Assembly: GCA_045612185.1 (NCBI GenBank)
Contig: JAZKYO010000107.1
Span: forward strand, 1-8,983
DNA length: 8,983 nt
From: RGIG8775 sp045612185
Lineage (GTDB): Bacteria; Bacillota; Clostridia; Oscillospirales; CAG-272
Reading direction: 5' to 3'
Part shown: piece by piece, positions 1-7,182 of the stretch
Layout of the letters: each line of letters opens with the position of its first letter
Position numbering within the stretch: position 1 is the first letter of the stretch
Position numbers and translations under genes: made by a program
The notes under the pieces: generated by a model
What the model saw: the letters and a program-made list of their open reading frames with translations, nothing else
The model's database searches: none
What the model was told of the DNA's origin: nothing

Positions 1-60
1 GTCGAGGACGCCGGTCCCTACAATGATATGTGCGAACAACTCCCCTACAAACTACAATTT
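1..60 (-). repeat. Composite dispersed intergenic repeat, left copy
   Basis: Read on the minus strand, this stretch holds two modules that both contain the core TTGTAGGG (plus-strand CCCTACAA at 43-50 and again at 16-23, 27 bp apart). The module at 29-60 is identical, in inverted orientation, to 8758-8789 near the other end of the window. The module at 1-24 (GTAGGGACCGGCGTCCTCG when read on the minus strand) resembles the GTAGGG-type intergenic repeats often seen in gut Clostridia; that resemblance is from memory and untested here. The block is cut by the window edge, so its full length is unknown. No coding capacity is evident. Confidence 0.7.
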
Positions 61-202
61 GAAACTCCAACGTACAACTCAATTATACACCCGAGTCGGT
101 GAAAATTCAAGTACGGTGTAAACTCGTTTTTGTCAAAAATAAACCTTGGGCAACAAAAATCGCTAAAATCGGTCGCCCAATCGGGGAAAATCCTTAAACC
201 TG

Positions 203-231
203 TTGACAATTCGAAAATTTGCGTTTATAAT
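203..231 (+). promoter_or_regulatory. Sigma-A promoter of the serine hydrolase/GH78 unit
   Basis: The -35 box TTGACA (203-208) and -10 box TATAAT (226-231) are both perfect consensus with the optimal 17-bp spacer. Transcription should start near 238, giving a leader of about 27 nt. The predicted start lies beside the perfect 12-bp palindrome AATTAATTAATT (240-251), and GGAGG (253-257) sits 7 nt before the ATG at 265. An imperfect upstream pair, TTGGGC (146-151) and GCCCAA (175-180), could be an operator, but this is weak. A promoter this close to consensus needs no activator, so control, if any, is more likely by repression. Confidence 0.85.
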
Positions 232-264
232 AGCCTTGTAATTAATTAATTCGGAGGACAAAAC

Positions 265-1761
265 ATGTTTGAAAAAATAACTCCCGAGCAGGCGGGCATA
301 AGCTCCGCCCGAGTTGCCGACTACATTTCGGTGCTTGAGCGACGCGGATTTGCCACCCACAGTCTGTTAATGATGAAGGGCGACAAGCTCTTTGCCGAGT
401 ATTATTGGGCGCCCTTTAACAAGGATTTCTGCCACAGAATGTACTCCCAGACCAAGAGCTACGTGGCTATCGCGCTTGGACTTCTTGAAGAGGACGGACT
501 TGTTGACTTAGACAAGCCCATGGTCTCCTATTTTCCCGAGAAAATCGACGGAGAAATACACCCCTGGAGAGCCCTGCAAACCGTTCGCGAAATGCTTACC
601 ATGCAGACGCCGGCGGGCGCGGGATATTGGTTTGATGAGCCCGACCCCGACAGAACTCACCTCTACATTAACAAATTCAGCGACGGATTCAGACGCTACC
701 CCAACACCCTTTGGGGCTACGACAGCGCAGGCTCGCAGGTTATGTCGTCTCTCGTTGAAAAGATTACGGGAAAGAAGATTTTCGACTTTCTCTACGAGCG
801 TATTTTCAAGGAGCTTGGCACATTTAAGAGCGCAACTATCCTTGAGACGAGAAACGGCGACTCATGGGGCGACTCTGCCCTTGTTTGCACCTCCCGCGAC
901 ATGGCGTCCTTTGGCCGCTTCGTGCTGAACTACGGAAACTGGAACGGAAAGCAGCTTCTCAATGAGGCGTTTCTCCGCAAGGCGACCTCTAACCTGGTGT
1001 CAAATGACGAAACGGCTTGGCCAAACTGCTTCCGCCATGGCTACGGATACCAGATCTGGCGCACCGAGCAGGACGGCTTTGCCTTTGTGGGAATGGGCGA
1101 CCAGCTCACCATAATGCACCCCGAAACCGACACGGTTTTCGTTATCACGTCCGACAATCAGGGCTTCGCGCCCGCGCGTGAGACTATCGTCAACACCTAT
1201 TTTGATTACATAATCACGCCCATGAAAAAAGAGGCGCTGGCACCCGATGCCGAGGCTGAAAAACGTCTTGCCGAGGAAACCGCAAACCTTAAGCTCAAGC
1301 ACGAAAAAGGGCTTGCGCACCACGAAAACGCCGACAAATACAACGGCAAAACCGTGGTTTGCGACTTGACGGGCAGTATGAAAATCTCCAAATTCTCACT
1401 CCACTTTAACGGTGACCGCGGCGAGTTCCGCTACACCAACGAGCAGGGCGACAAGGTGCTTCCATTTGGAATCTGCAAAAACGTGTTCTGCAAGTTCCCC
1501 GAGCTTGGATATTCCAACGAGCGCGGAGGAATCCACGACACTAAGAACGGCTTTATGTACGATGCGGCGGTGTCGGCTTCGTGGCGCGCAGACGGAAAGC
1601 TTATTATTAACTGCCAGATTATCGACCGCTATTTCGGCAACTTCTCGGCAGTGTTCGGCTTTAACGGTGAGCACGTGGGATTGATGATGACCAAAACCGC
1701 CGAGGACTTTCTTGGAAAGTACCAAGGCAGAGCCTGCGGCAGAGTTGTTTCGGAGGAATAA
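265..1761 (+). CDS. Beta-lactamase-fold serine hydrolase (class C / EstB-like)
   Basis: This 498-residue protein belongs to the serine beta-lactamase-related hydrolases, whose members include esterases and peptidases as well as true beta-lactamases. The nucleophile motif SxxK is S61-Q-T-K64, followed by the expected hydrophobic helix. The second motif is Y152-D-S, in the Y-x-N/S position. A glycine-rich GMGDQ at about 276-280, ahead of the HPETDTVFVITSD strand, occupies the place of the KTG motif. Residues from about 330 form an extra C-terminal beta-rich domain seen in some family members. No signal peptide or membrane segment is visible, so it should act in the cytoplasm. The ATG has GGAGG 7 nt upstream. 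It is first in a unit with the GH78-like gene 36 bp downstream. An esterase acting on an acylated glycoside is my best guess; the substrate is not readable from sequence. A resistance beta-lactamase is unlikely because there is no export signal. Confidence 0.85.
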   Translation: MFEKITPEQAGISSARVADYISVLERRGFATHSLLMMKGDKLFAEYYWAPFNKDFCHRMYSQTKSYVAIALGLLEEDGLVDLDKPMVSYFPEKIDGEIHPWRALQTVREMLTMQTPAGAGYWFDEPDPDRTHLYINKFSDGFRRYPNTLWGYDSAGSQVMSSLVEKITGKKIFDFLYERIFKELGTFKSATILETRNGDSWGDSALVCTSRDMASFGRFVLNYGNWNGKQLLNEAFLRKATSNLVSNDETAWPNCFRHGYGYQIWRTEQDGFAFVGMGDQLTIMHPETDTVFVITSDNQGFAPARETIVNTYFDYIITPMKKEALAPDAEAEKRLAEETANLKLKHEKGLAHHENADKYNGKTVVCDLTGSMKISKFSLHFNGDRGEFRYTNEQGDKVLPFGICKNVFCKFPELGYSNERGGIHDTKNGFMYDAAVSASWRADGKLIINCQIIDRYFGNFSAVFGFNGEHVGLMMTKTAEDFLGKYQGRACGRVVSEE

Positions 1762-1781
1762 CCTCGCAGTATACACAGAAA

Positions 1782-1788
1782 GAGAGGA
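1782..1788 (+). promoter_or_regulatory. Ribosome binding site supporting a TTG start
   Basis: GAGAGGA lies 9 nt before the TTG at 1798. It supports this TTG over the next in-frame ATG at 1837, which has no Shine-Dalgarno ahead of it. Confidence 0.7.
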
Positions 1789-1797
1789 ACAATCATA

Positions 1798-3897
1798 TTG
1801 AAAATCGCAAGACCGATATTCCCTCTCGGCAAAGAAATGAAATTAAACACCTACGTCACCTTTCACGGAAGGGTCGAAACTCTGAAAAACGCCGAGATAC
1901 ATATAACAGCCGCTGATTTTTATCAGCTTTACGTTGACGGAGACTTCGTCGCCTTCGGACCCGCCAGAACGGCTAAGGGCTACGCCAGAGAGGACGTCAT
2001 CTCCCTTGACCGCTTCGGTAACGGTGAGCACGAGATAACCGTAGCCGTATCCTGCTACTATGCCGGCTCACTTTCCGCAATAAAGCAACCCGGTTTCCTT
2101 TGGTGCGAGATTGTTAAGGGAGACGAGGTGCTTCTCGCAAGCGGCAGAGACATTATTGCCTGCCTGCACACTTGCAGAGTACAAAAAGCCGACAGATACG
2201 CTCTGCAAAGGCATTTCTGCGACATCTGGGATCTGAGATGCGAGGGTGCGCTTGACAGGACCGAAAGCGCAGAGCTTAAGATCTACTCCGAGGCTGGGAC
2301 ACCGACACTTCTTGACCGCCGCGCGCCTTATCCCGCGTATGACGAGGTTACTCTCCACAAGGCGGCGTCACGTGGCAAGCTCATATACGACGAGAGCCTT
2401 GAGGTCAGAAATAACTTCTATTCCTGCAAAGCTATCCCACTTGAGTACGGCGCTTTTCCACGCGAGGAAATAGAGCATCACCCCTACGAGTGGGTGCAGT
2501 CTCACAAACAGGAAAAGACCGCAGGCGAGACGGCGCTCCCCCTTGAGCTTTCGGAAGGTGAGTACGCTATTCTTGATTTCGGCAGAATAGAGACCGGATT
2601 TGCCACCTTTAGGGCGCACGCCGACATCGACAGCGATCTTGTGTTCGGCTTTAGCGAGGACGGCTCGGCAGACTCTTTTTGGTACACGACCATGCGCGCC
2701 AATAACGCATTTGAATATATCATTCCCGGCGGCAAAACAACCGCGGCTATGACCTTTGAGCCCTACGTCATGAAATACGTTATCGTCGGGGTAAAAAAGG
2801 GCTGTGTTCGCCTTGAAAGCTTCGGGATAAAAGGCTTTGCGCACAGCACCGAGGGCGTGAAGTATCCAAAAATAGGCGACGAGACGCTTGAAGCCGTTTA
2901 CAGAGGAGCTGTTCGCACCTTTGCCCACAATGCGGTGGATATTTATATGGATTGCCCCTCCCGCGAGAGAGCCGGTTGGCTGTGCGACTCCTATTTCACG
3001 GCAAAGACCGAGTACGCACTTTTCGGAGAGACCAAGGTGGAGGACGCCTTCCTTGAAAATTACCGTCTATACAAGAATGTGGGCGCATATCCTAAGGGTG
3101 TCATTCCCATGTGCTACCCCTCCGAGCCTCACAATAAGGGGGAGTTTATACCTCAGTGGACTATGTGGTTTATTCTGGAGGTAGAGGATTACGTCAACAA
3201 CCGCAATCACCGCGGTGACGCAGAGCTTTTTTGCGACGTGATAAACCGACTTCTCGGCTTCTACGAAGCTTACGAGAACACCGACGGACTGCTTGAAAGC
3301 CTTCCCAATTGGAACTTCGTTGAGTGGAGCGTGGCTAACAAATGGACGAAGGACGTCAGCTACCCCACAAATTTCCTCTACGCGCAGGTATTGGAGTGCG
3401 TTTATAAGCTTTACGGAGATAAAAAGTATCTTGAAAAGAGCGAAAAGGTCAGAAAAACTACCGTGGAGCAATCCTTTGACGACAGAGTGTTCCTTGACCA
3501 TGCGGTAAGAAATTACTGCGGAGAGCTTGAACGTCTTGGCGATTGCTCCGAGGCTTGCCAGTACTACGCCGTTCTGTTTGGCGGAATAGACGTCACCGAG
3601 CCGAAATACGCAGAGCTGCGCAGGCTTATTTTAGACGTGTTCAGGGCCGAAAGAGAGGAAAAGCACCCCGAAATTGCCGAGATCAATGCGTTTATCGGAG
3701 CATATCTGAGACTTGAAGCCTTGTTGAAGATGGGCGAATACAAGCTTGTGCTTAGAGACGTAAAGGAGTTTTTCGGAAATATGGAATCGCTGACAGGTAC
3801 GCTTTGGGAGTACCGTCAGGGCACAGGAAGCCGCGACCACGGCTTTGCCTCATACGCCCTCGTCGCCATGATGAAGGCACTTGAGAACCTGCAATAA
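1798..3897 (+). CDS. GH78-family alpha-L-rhamnosidase-like glycoside hydrolase
   Basis: This 699-residue protein is predicted to release terminal alpha-L-rhamnose, or a similar sugar, from glycosides. Residues of about 20-125 resemble the N-terminal beta-sandwich of bacterial rhamnosidases (YVDGDFVAFGPAR). The signature DCPSRERAGWLCD covers 385-397. By spacing, D385, E390 and D397 match D567, E572 and D579 of Bacillus RhaB from memory of that structure, E390 being the likely general acid. The C-terminal LWEYRQG motif supplies E671 as the likely general base, with the conserved S-x-x-H region ending at H681. The alpha/alpha-barrel therefore looks complete and active. It is shorter than many GH78 enzymes, which often reach 850-1000 residues, so accessory beta domains are probably missing. 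No signal peptide is present, implying an imported substrate. The start is TTG. Linkage specificity is uncertain, since GH78-like proteins include other activities. Confidence 0.85.
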   Translation: MKIARPIFPLGKEMKLNTYVTFHGRVETLKNAEIHITAADFYQLYVDGDFVAFGPARTAKGYAREDVISLDRFGNGEHEITVAVSCYYAGSLSAIKQPGFLWCEIVKGDEVLLASGRDIIACLHTCRVQKADRYALQRHFCDIWDLRCEGALDRTESAELKIYSEAGTPTLLDRRAPYPAYDEVTLHKAASRGKLIYDESLEVRNNFYSCKAIPLEYGAFPREEIEHHPYEWVQSHKQEKTAGETALPLELSEGEYAILDFGRIETGFATFRAHADIDSDLVFGFSEDGSADSFWYTTMRANNAFEYIIPGGKTTAAMTFEPYVMKYVIVGVKKGCVRLESFGIKGFAHSTEGVKYPKIGDETLEAVYRGAVRTFAHNAVDIYMDCPSRERAGWLCDSYFTAKTEYALFGETKVEDAFLENYRLYKNVGAYPKGVIPMCYPSEPHNKGEFIPQWTMWFILEVEDYVNNRNHRGDAELFCDVINRLLGFYEAYENTDGLLESLPNWNFVEWSVANKWTKDVSYPTNFLYAQVLECVYKLYGDKKYLEKSEKVRKTTVEQSFDDRVFLDHAVRNYCGELERLGDCSEACQYYAVLFGGIDVTEPKYAELRRLILDVFRAEREEKHPEIAEINAFIGAYLRLEALLKMGEYKLVLRDVKEFFGNMESLTGTLWEYRQGTGSRDHGFASYALVAMMKALENLQ

Positions 3898-3919
3898 ACG
3901 GCAATTTAAACGCAACCGT

Positions 3920-4732
3920 TCAATTTACGGGCAGTGGACGTACCTCGCTCTCTCCGCCGTAGCGGTATTTTGACGGTTGTATACCCGTGTACCTTTTAAA
4001 GAGATTTGAAAAATAATAGACGTTTTCAAAGCCGCACCGCTCGGCTATCTGCGAAATGCTGTAGGTGGTGCTTAACAGCAGGCGCTTTGCCGTTTCAACT
4101 CGCGCATTTATGATATATTCGCCGGTAGACATTCCAAGCTCCCTTCGCATTCTGAAATTCAAAGTGGACGGATTGGTGCCTATCACGCGGCACAGATCTC
4201 CTATAAGTATCCTCCTGCCTATATTGCTCAAAACGTACTTCTCCGCCGCCGCAATAAGCTTATCGTTGGATACGTGCCTTTCCTTCATAGCCTCGGCAGG
4301 TCTCTGCTCGTAGAAAAGCTGAAACAGAATGTCAAGCAGCAAATGCTCTCTGTATGCCGCCGCCAAAAGACCGCTGTCGGCAACGCAGCTCTCAAGCGCC
4401 GCAATGCTCGACTCAAAGCGACCCTTATCCTTTGGGCTGACCTTGCCGTAGCTTATATCAAACGAATAGGGGCACCCCGTGTTGTCCGTAAATTTGATGT
4501 ATAAAAACTCTATTGGATTCAGCACGCTTCGCTTAAAATGAAGGTAGTCGGGCAACAAAAGGCACTCGCCCTCGCCTATCTCCTCGCGTATTCCGTTAAG
4601 CTCGATAACAAAGCTCCCCTTTTTCAGGTAAAAAAGCGAATGGCTCGGCTGATAGCCGTCGGTCATATCGAACTGAGTTCTTTCGGATATTGTGGAATCT
4701 ATAATTTTAAATGGAAAAAGCACAATATACAC
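3920..4732 (-). CDS. AraC/XylS-family transcriptional regulator
   Basis: This 270-residue protein has the standard layout of sugar-responsive AraC regulators. A cupin-like N-terminal sensor spans about 20-90, with the typical GEGECLLLPDYLHF strand. A C-terminal DNA-binding domain at about 158-258 has two helix-turn-helix units, near 175-200 and 224-248. The second includes ISQIAERCGFENVYYFSNLFKRYTG-type sequence, the most conserved part of the family. The start used here is GTG at 4732, in frame after a stop at 4751-4753. It lacks a clear Shine-Dalgarno, so initiation at the internal ATG (residue 23) is possible. However, a good promoter at 4762-4790 places transcription just upstream of the GTG. 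It is convergent with the GH78-like gene (22 bp between stops) and divergent from the FAD oxidoreductase gene, so it probably regulates one or both units. The ligand is unknown. Confidence 0.9.
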   Translation of the reverse strand: MYIVLFPFKIIDSTISERTQFDMTDGYQPSHSLFYLKKGSFVIELNGIREEIGEGECLLLPDYLHFKRSVLNPIEFLYIKFTDNTGCPYSFDISYGKVSPKDKGRFESSIAALESCVADSGLLAAAYREHLLLDILFQLFYEQRPAEAMKERHVSNDKLIAAAEKYVLSNIGRRILIGDLCRVIGTNPSTLNFRMRRELGMSTGEYIINARVETAKRLLLSTTYSISQIAERCGFENVYYFSNLFKRYTGIQPSKYRYGGESEVRPLPVN

Positions 4733-4740
4733 CCCGTTTT

Positions 4741-4771
4741 TTGTTGGATTTTATAAAAAACATTTTATCAT
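4741..4771 (+). promoter_or_regulatory. Weak candidate promoter of the FAD oxidoreductase unit
   Basis: The best plus-strand boxes I can find are TTGTTG (4741-4746) and TATCAT (4766-4771), with a non-optimal 19-bp spacer. Such a promoter would need help, which fits activation by the adjacent AraC-family protein. Its -10 overlaps that of the divergent AraC promoter. This is only a candidate. Confidence 0.3.
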
Positions 4772-4790
4772 ATTCTATTTTAAAAGTCAA
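4762..4790 (-). promoter_or_regulatory. Sigma-A promoter of the AraC regulator gene
   Basis: On the minus strand, TTGACT (4785-4790) and TAAAAT (4762-4767) are separated by exactly 17 bp. Transcription would begin near 4755, leaving a short leader of about 23 nt before the GTG start. The -10 overlaps the candidate promoter on the opposite strand, and the -35 lies just 4 bp from the Shine-Dalgarno of the micro-ORF at 4808. Confidence 0.6.
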
Positions 4791-4807
4791 GTAAAAGGAG
4801 TAGAATT

Positions 4808-4828
4808 ATGCCAAAGAAGCAAATTTAG
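4808..4828 (+). CDS. Six-codon micro-ORF (MPKKQI) ahead of the FAD gene
   Basis: ATG at 4808 opens a six-codon frame, MPKKQI, ending at TAG 4826-4828. An ideal Shine-Dalgarno, AAGGAG (4795-4800), lies 7 nt before it. Its stop is one base before the GGAGG (4830-4834) of the FAD oxidoreductase gene. This arrangement would let ribosomes terminate right on the next gene's ribosome binding site, so it could act as a leader peptide or coupling element. It may equally be a chance frame or the remnant of a decayed gene. No attenuator hairpin is evident between it and 4841. Confidence 0.35.
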   Translation: MPKKQI

Positions 4829-4840
4829 CGGAGGTTCGAA

Positions 4841-6202
4841 ATGGAAAGCATAAGCTTAAATATTCAAAAGGAATACGAGTGCGACGTGCTTGTAATAGGC
4901 GGAGGCGTTGCAGGCTTCGGCGCGGCGATGGGCGCGGCAGAAGCGGGAGCAAGCGTAATTCTGGCGGAGGAAAACGGATTTCTTGGCGGTTGCGCCACGG
5001 CAGGACTTGTTGCCCCCTTTATGACCTGCTACGACCGTGTGGGCAAGGAGCAGATCATTCGCGGAGTCTTTGACAAGCTCGTCCGCCGTCTGGTACTCGA
5101 AAACGGTGCGGTCCCTCCCGCGGATTGCAGAAAAATGGACGGATACTCGGGATACAACCCCTTCCACACGGGACATCTGGGCACTACTCCCTTTGACAAG
5201 GAGGTGCTTAAGCGCGTCATGGAGGAAATGTGCTGTGAGGCCGGTATCGAGTTGAAATATCACTACCTCTTCGTCCACGCCGAGAAGCAGGACAGACGCA
5301 TTTTGTCCTGCATATTCGCAACCAAGCGCGGACTTTACAGAATCAAAGCAAGATCGTTTATCGATTGCACGGGTGACGCTGACCTTTGCTATAATGCAGG
5401 TGCAGAGTGTATGTTTGCGGGCGAAAACGGTGAATTGCAGCCGCCCTCAACCTTCTTCCTCATTGACGGAGTGAACGAGGAGGCCGTAAGCGCACACATG
5501 GGAAACCACTCGCTGCCCGAGCGTGAGCGCCGTTGGATGGACAAGATCGAGGAGGCAAGAGATCGCGGAGAATTCCCATGCGGCACGCAAAAGGTGCGCA
5601 TCTTCAAGCAGTTAGGCGGAATTTTTGCCGTCAATATGTGTCAGATAGACACGCCCTTCGACGTAACCGATCCCGACTCGGTCGCAAAGGCGGAGATAGA
5701 GGGCAGAAGGCAAGCAAAAATGATCTTCGACTTTTTGAAAAAGGAAATACCGGGGTTTGAAAACATCCGTTTTGTGGAATCCTCGGCACGGCTGGGCATA
5801 CGCGAATCCAGAAGAGTTGTGGGCGAATACGTGCTGAAGCATGAGGATCTGATGCAGGCAAAAATTTTTGACGACGCCGTCGCCATCGTGTCAAGCACCG
5901 TGGATATACACACCTCCTCAAGGGTCATCTACACCCCCAAGGAGGGCACCGCATCCTACTCTATTCCCTATCGCTCGTTGGTGGCGAGAGATTTCGACAA
6001 CCTGTGGATGGCGGGAAAAAATCTTTCGGCAGACAGATACGCCCACGGCGCAGTCAGAGTTATGCCCCCAAGCATAGCAATGGGACAGGCGGCAGGAAGT
6101 GCCGCGGCTCTCGCATCGCAGACCGGTGCCTCGGCAAGCAAGGTTCCCTACGATGATATTCGACGCGTTCTCATAGAAAACGGCGCGTTTCTTGATAAAT
6201 AA
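4841..6202 (+). CDS. FAD-dependent oxidoreductase (FAD_oxidored family)
   Basis: This 453-residue flavoprotein has an N-terminal Rossmann fold. The dinucleotide motif is G20-G-G22-V-A-G25, with an acidic residue at about E43 closing the second strand to hold the FAD ribose. It is followed by the family's typical FLGGCATAG (47-55). The motif DCTGDADLC (from D175) and the C-terminal LWMAGKNLSADR (from 388) and RVMPPSIAMGQAAGSAA segments are further FAD-contacting hallmarks of this family. The protein appears full length and cytoplasmic, with no signal peptide. Family members often sit beside carbohydrate-degradation genes, but few have a defined substrate. Oxidation of a sugar or aglycone hydroxyl is therefore only an inference here. 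GGAGG lies 6 nt before the ATG. It is first in a unit with the gene 17 bp downstream and is divergent from the AraC regulator. Confidence 0.85.
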   Translation: MESISLNIQKEYECDVLVIGGGVAGFGAAMGAAEAGASVILAEENGFLGGCATAGLVAPFMTCYDRVGKEQIIRGVFDKLVRRLVLENGAVPPADCRKMDGYSGYNPFHTGHLGTTPFDKEVLKRVMEEMCCEAGIELKYHYLFVHAEKQDRRILSCIFATKRGLYRIKARSFIDCTGDADLCYNAGAECMFAGENGELQPPSTFFLIDGVNEEAVSAHMGNHSLPERERRWMDKIEEARDRGEFPCGTQKVRIFKQLGGIFAVNMCQIDTPFDVTDPDSVAKAEIEGRRQAKMIFDFLKKEIPGFENIRFVESSARLGIRESRRVVGEYVLKHEDLMQAKIFDDAVAIVSSTVDIHTSSRVIYTPKEGTASYSIPYRSLVARDFDNLWMAGKNLSADRYAHGAVRVMPPSIAMGQAAGSAAALASQTGASASKVPYDDIRRVLIENGAFLDK

Positions 6203-6219
6203 AGGAGGAGCGTTAAATT

Positions 6220-7098
6220 ATGTATAAGCTCTTTATGGAATTTGAGAAGCCCGAAGGAAGGATCGGTGATGCGGATTGGTCGGTTCAGGGCTTTGCCGCA
6301 GCTGACGGTCTCGGCTTTGTGCTTTACCATACGGGAGTGTGCGCGGTGTACGATCTTGTAACGAGAAATCCCAAGCCGCTCTGCGTCTTTAAGCTTGGAT
6401 CATATAATGACGGCACACCCGACGGCAGATATATCAACCACGCCAACGACGCAATGTTCGGCGGAAGACTTGGCAAAAACGAGCTTCCCCTGCTCTACGT
6501 TACCGCAGGAAACAGCGGAGAGGCTGACGAAAACGGATATATCGCATATTGCGCGGTTGAGCAGATCCGCAGGAATGGCGATACCTTCACCGCTGAAACG
6601 GTGCAACGAATATATTATAAAAACGAAGGCATAGAAAATACCCGCTTCCAATCTCCGTGCTGGGGGTGGCCAGCCTCGCTGGTCGATGCCGAGGGAGGAT
6701 ATTATTACACCTTTTCGGCAAAATATCGCACCATAAAGCAATTTTCACGCCCCGATAACGCCTATATCGTCACAAAATTTGCCCTGCCCTCTCCCGAAAT
6801 AAGCAAGGTAACTCTTTACCCATCCGACATCATCGACCAGTTTGAGCTTCCGTTCAACGTGTTTTTTACACAGGGAGGAACGCTAAAGGACGAGAAAATA
6901 TGGTATCTGTTCGGTTGCGCCTCAAAGGATTATCCCGATGCGCTTAACGTAATTGACCTTAAGAACAAATGCTACACCGCCTGCGAGGACCTTTCCGCCT
7001 CTGTGCTTGCCAAGGAGGAGGTCGAATGCTGCGCATTCCATGACGGTCGGCTCCTCATAAATACCCAAGGATGTAAGCTGTACGAGCGTATAGAGTAA
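6220..7098 (+). CDS. Unrecognised beta-rich protein, possibly beta-propeller
   Basis: I do not recognise this 292-residue protein. Its sequence is dominated by short beta-strand-like segments separated by Gly/Asp/Asn turns. Repeating patterns such as DGLGFVLYHTG, LPLLYVTAGNSG, EGGYYYTFSAKY, EKIWYLFGC and DGRLLINTQG recur roughly every 45-60 residues and suggest a five- or six-bladed propeller. It has no signal peptide, lipobox or membrane segment. Conspicuous possibly functional residues are NHAND (near 72-76), CWGWP (about 147-151) and several cysteines near the C-terminus. AGGAGG (6203-6208) lies 11 nt before the ATG, and the start is only 17 bp after the FAD oxidoreductase stop, so the two are almost certainly co-transcribed. 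A role on the same substrate, as a lyase, lactonase or sugar-binding propeller, is plausible but not shown. The unit ends at the terminator at 7136. Confidence 0.75.
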   Translation: MYKLFMEFEKPEGRIGDADWSVQGFAAADGLGFVLYHTGVCAVYDLVTRNPKPLCVFKLGSYNDGTPDGRYINHANDAMFGGRLGKNELPLLYVTAGNSGEADENGYIAYCAVEQIRRNGDTFTAETVQRIYYKNEGIENTRFQSPCWGWPASLVDAEGGYYYTFSAKYRTIKQFSRPDNAYIVTKFALPSPEISKVTLYPSDIIDQFELPFNVFFTQGGTLKDEKIWYLFGCASKDYPDALNVIDLKNKCYTACEDLSASVLAKEEVECCAFHDGRLLINTQGCKLYERIE

Positions 7099-7135
7099 GC
7101 CCGAAATACGATAAACAAAATTCAAGCTAGCCAAA

Positions 7136-7172
7136 AAGAGAGGGTGCCCCTGCGACACCCTCTCTTGTGTTT
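7136..7172. terminator. Bidirectional intrinsic terminator
   Basis: A perfect 11-bp stem, AAGAGAGGGTG (7136-7146) and CACCCTCTCTT (7156-7166), encloses a 9-nt loop. It is followed by GTGTTTTT on the plus strand and by further T residues (TTTGG) on the minus strand. It lies between the converging FAD/propeller unit and spoVT and should stop transcription from both sides. Confidence 0.88.
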
Positions 7173-7182
7173 TTATACCGCC

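Noticed and set aside
86..126. Pseudoknot-like pairings (TACACC/GGTGTA and CGAGT/ACTCG) suggesting a riboswitch
   Set aside because: The pairings are short and mutually crossing, and they lie upstream of the identified promoter, so they would not be in the leader RNA.
265..1761. Antibiotic-resistance beta-lactamase
   Set aside because: There is no signal peptide, the KTG motif is replaced by a GMGDQ-type loop, and the gene is joined to a glycosidase gene.
3067..3501. Minus-strand 144-codon frame inside the GH78-like gene
   Set aside because: It lies wholly within a well-supported gene with conserved catalytic motifs and has no domain or ribosome binding site.
3954..3971. Terminator CCGC-CGTA-GCGG followed by TATTTT
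   Set aside because: The stem is only 4 bp and lies within the AraC coding sequence, so it is unlikely to terminate the GH78 transcript.
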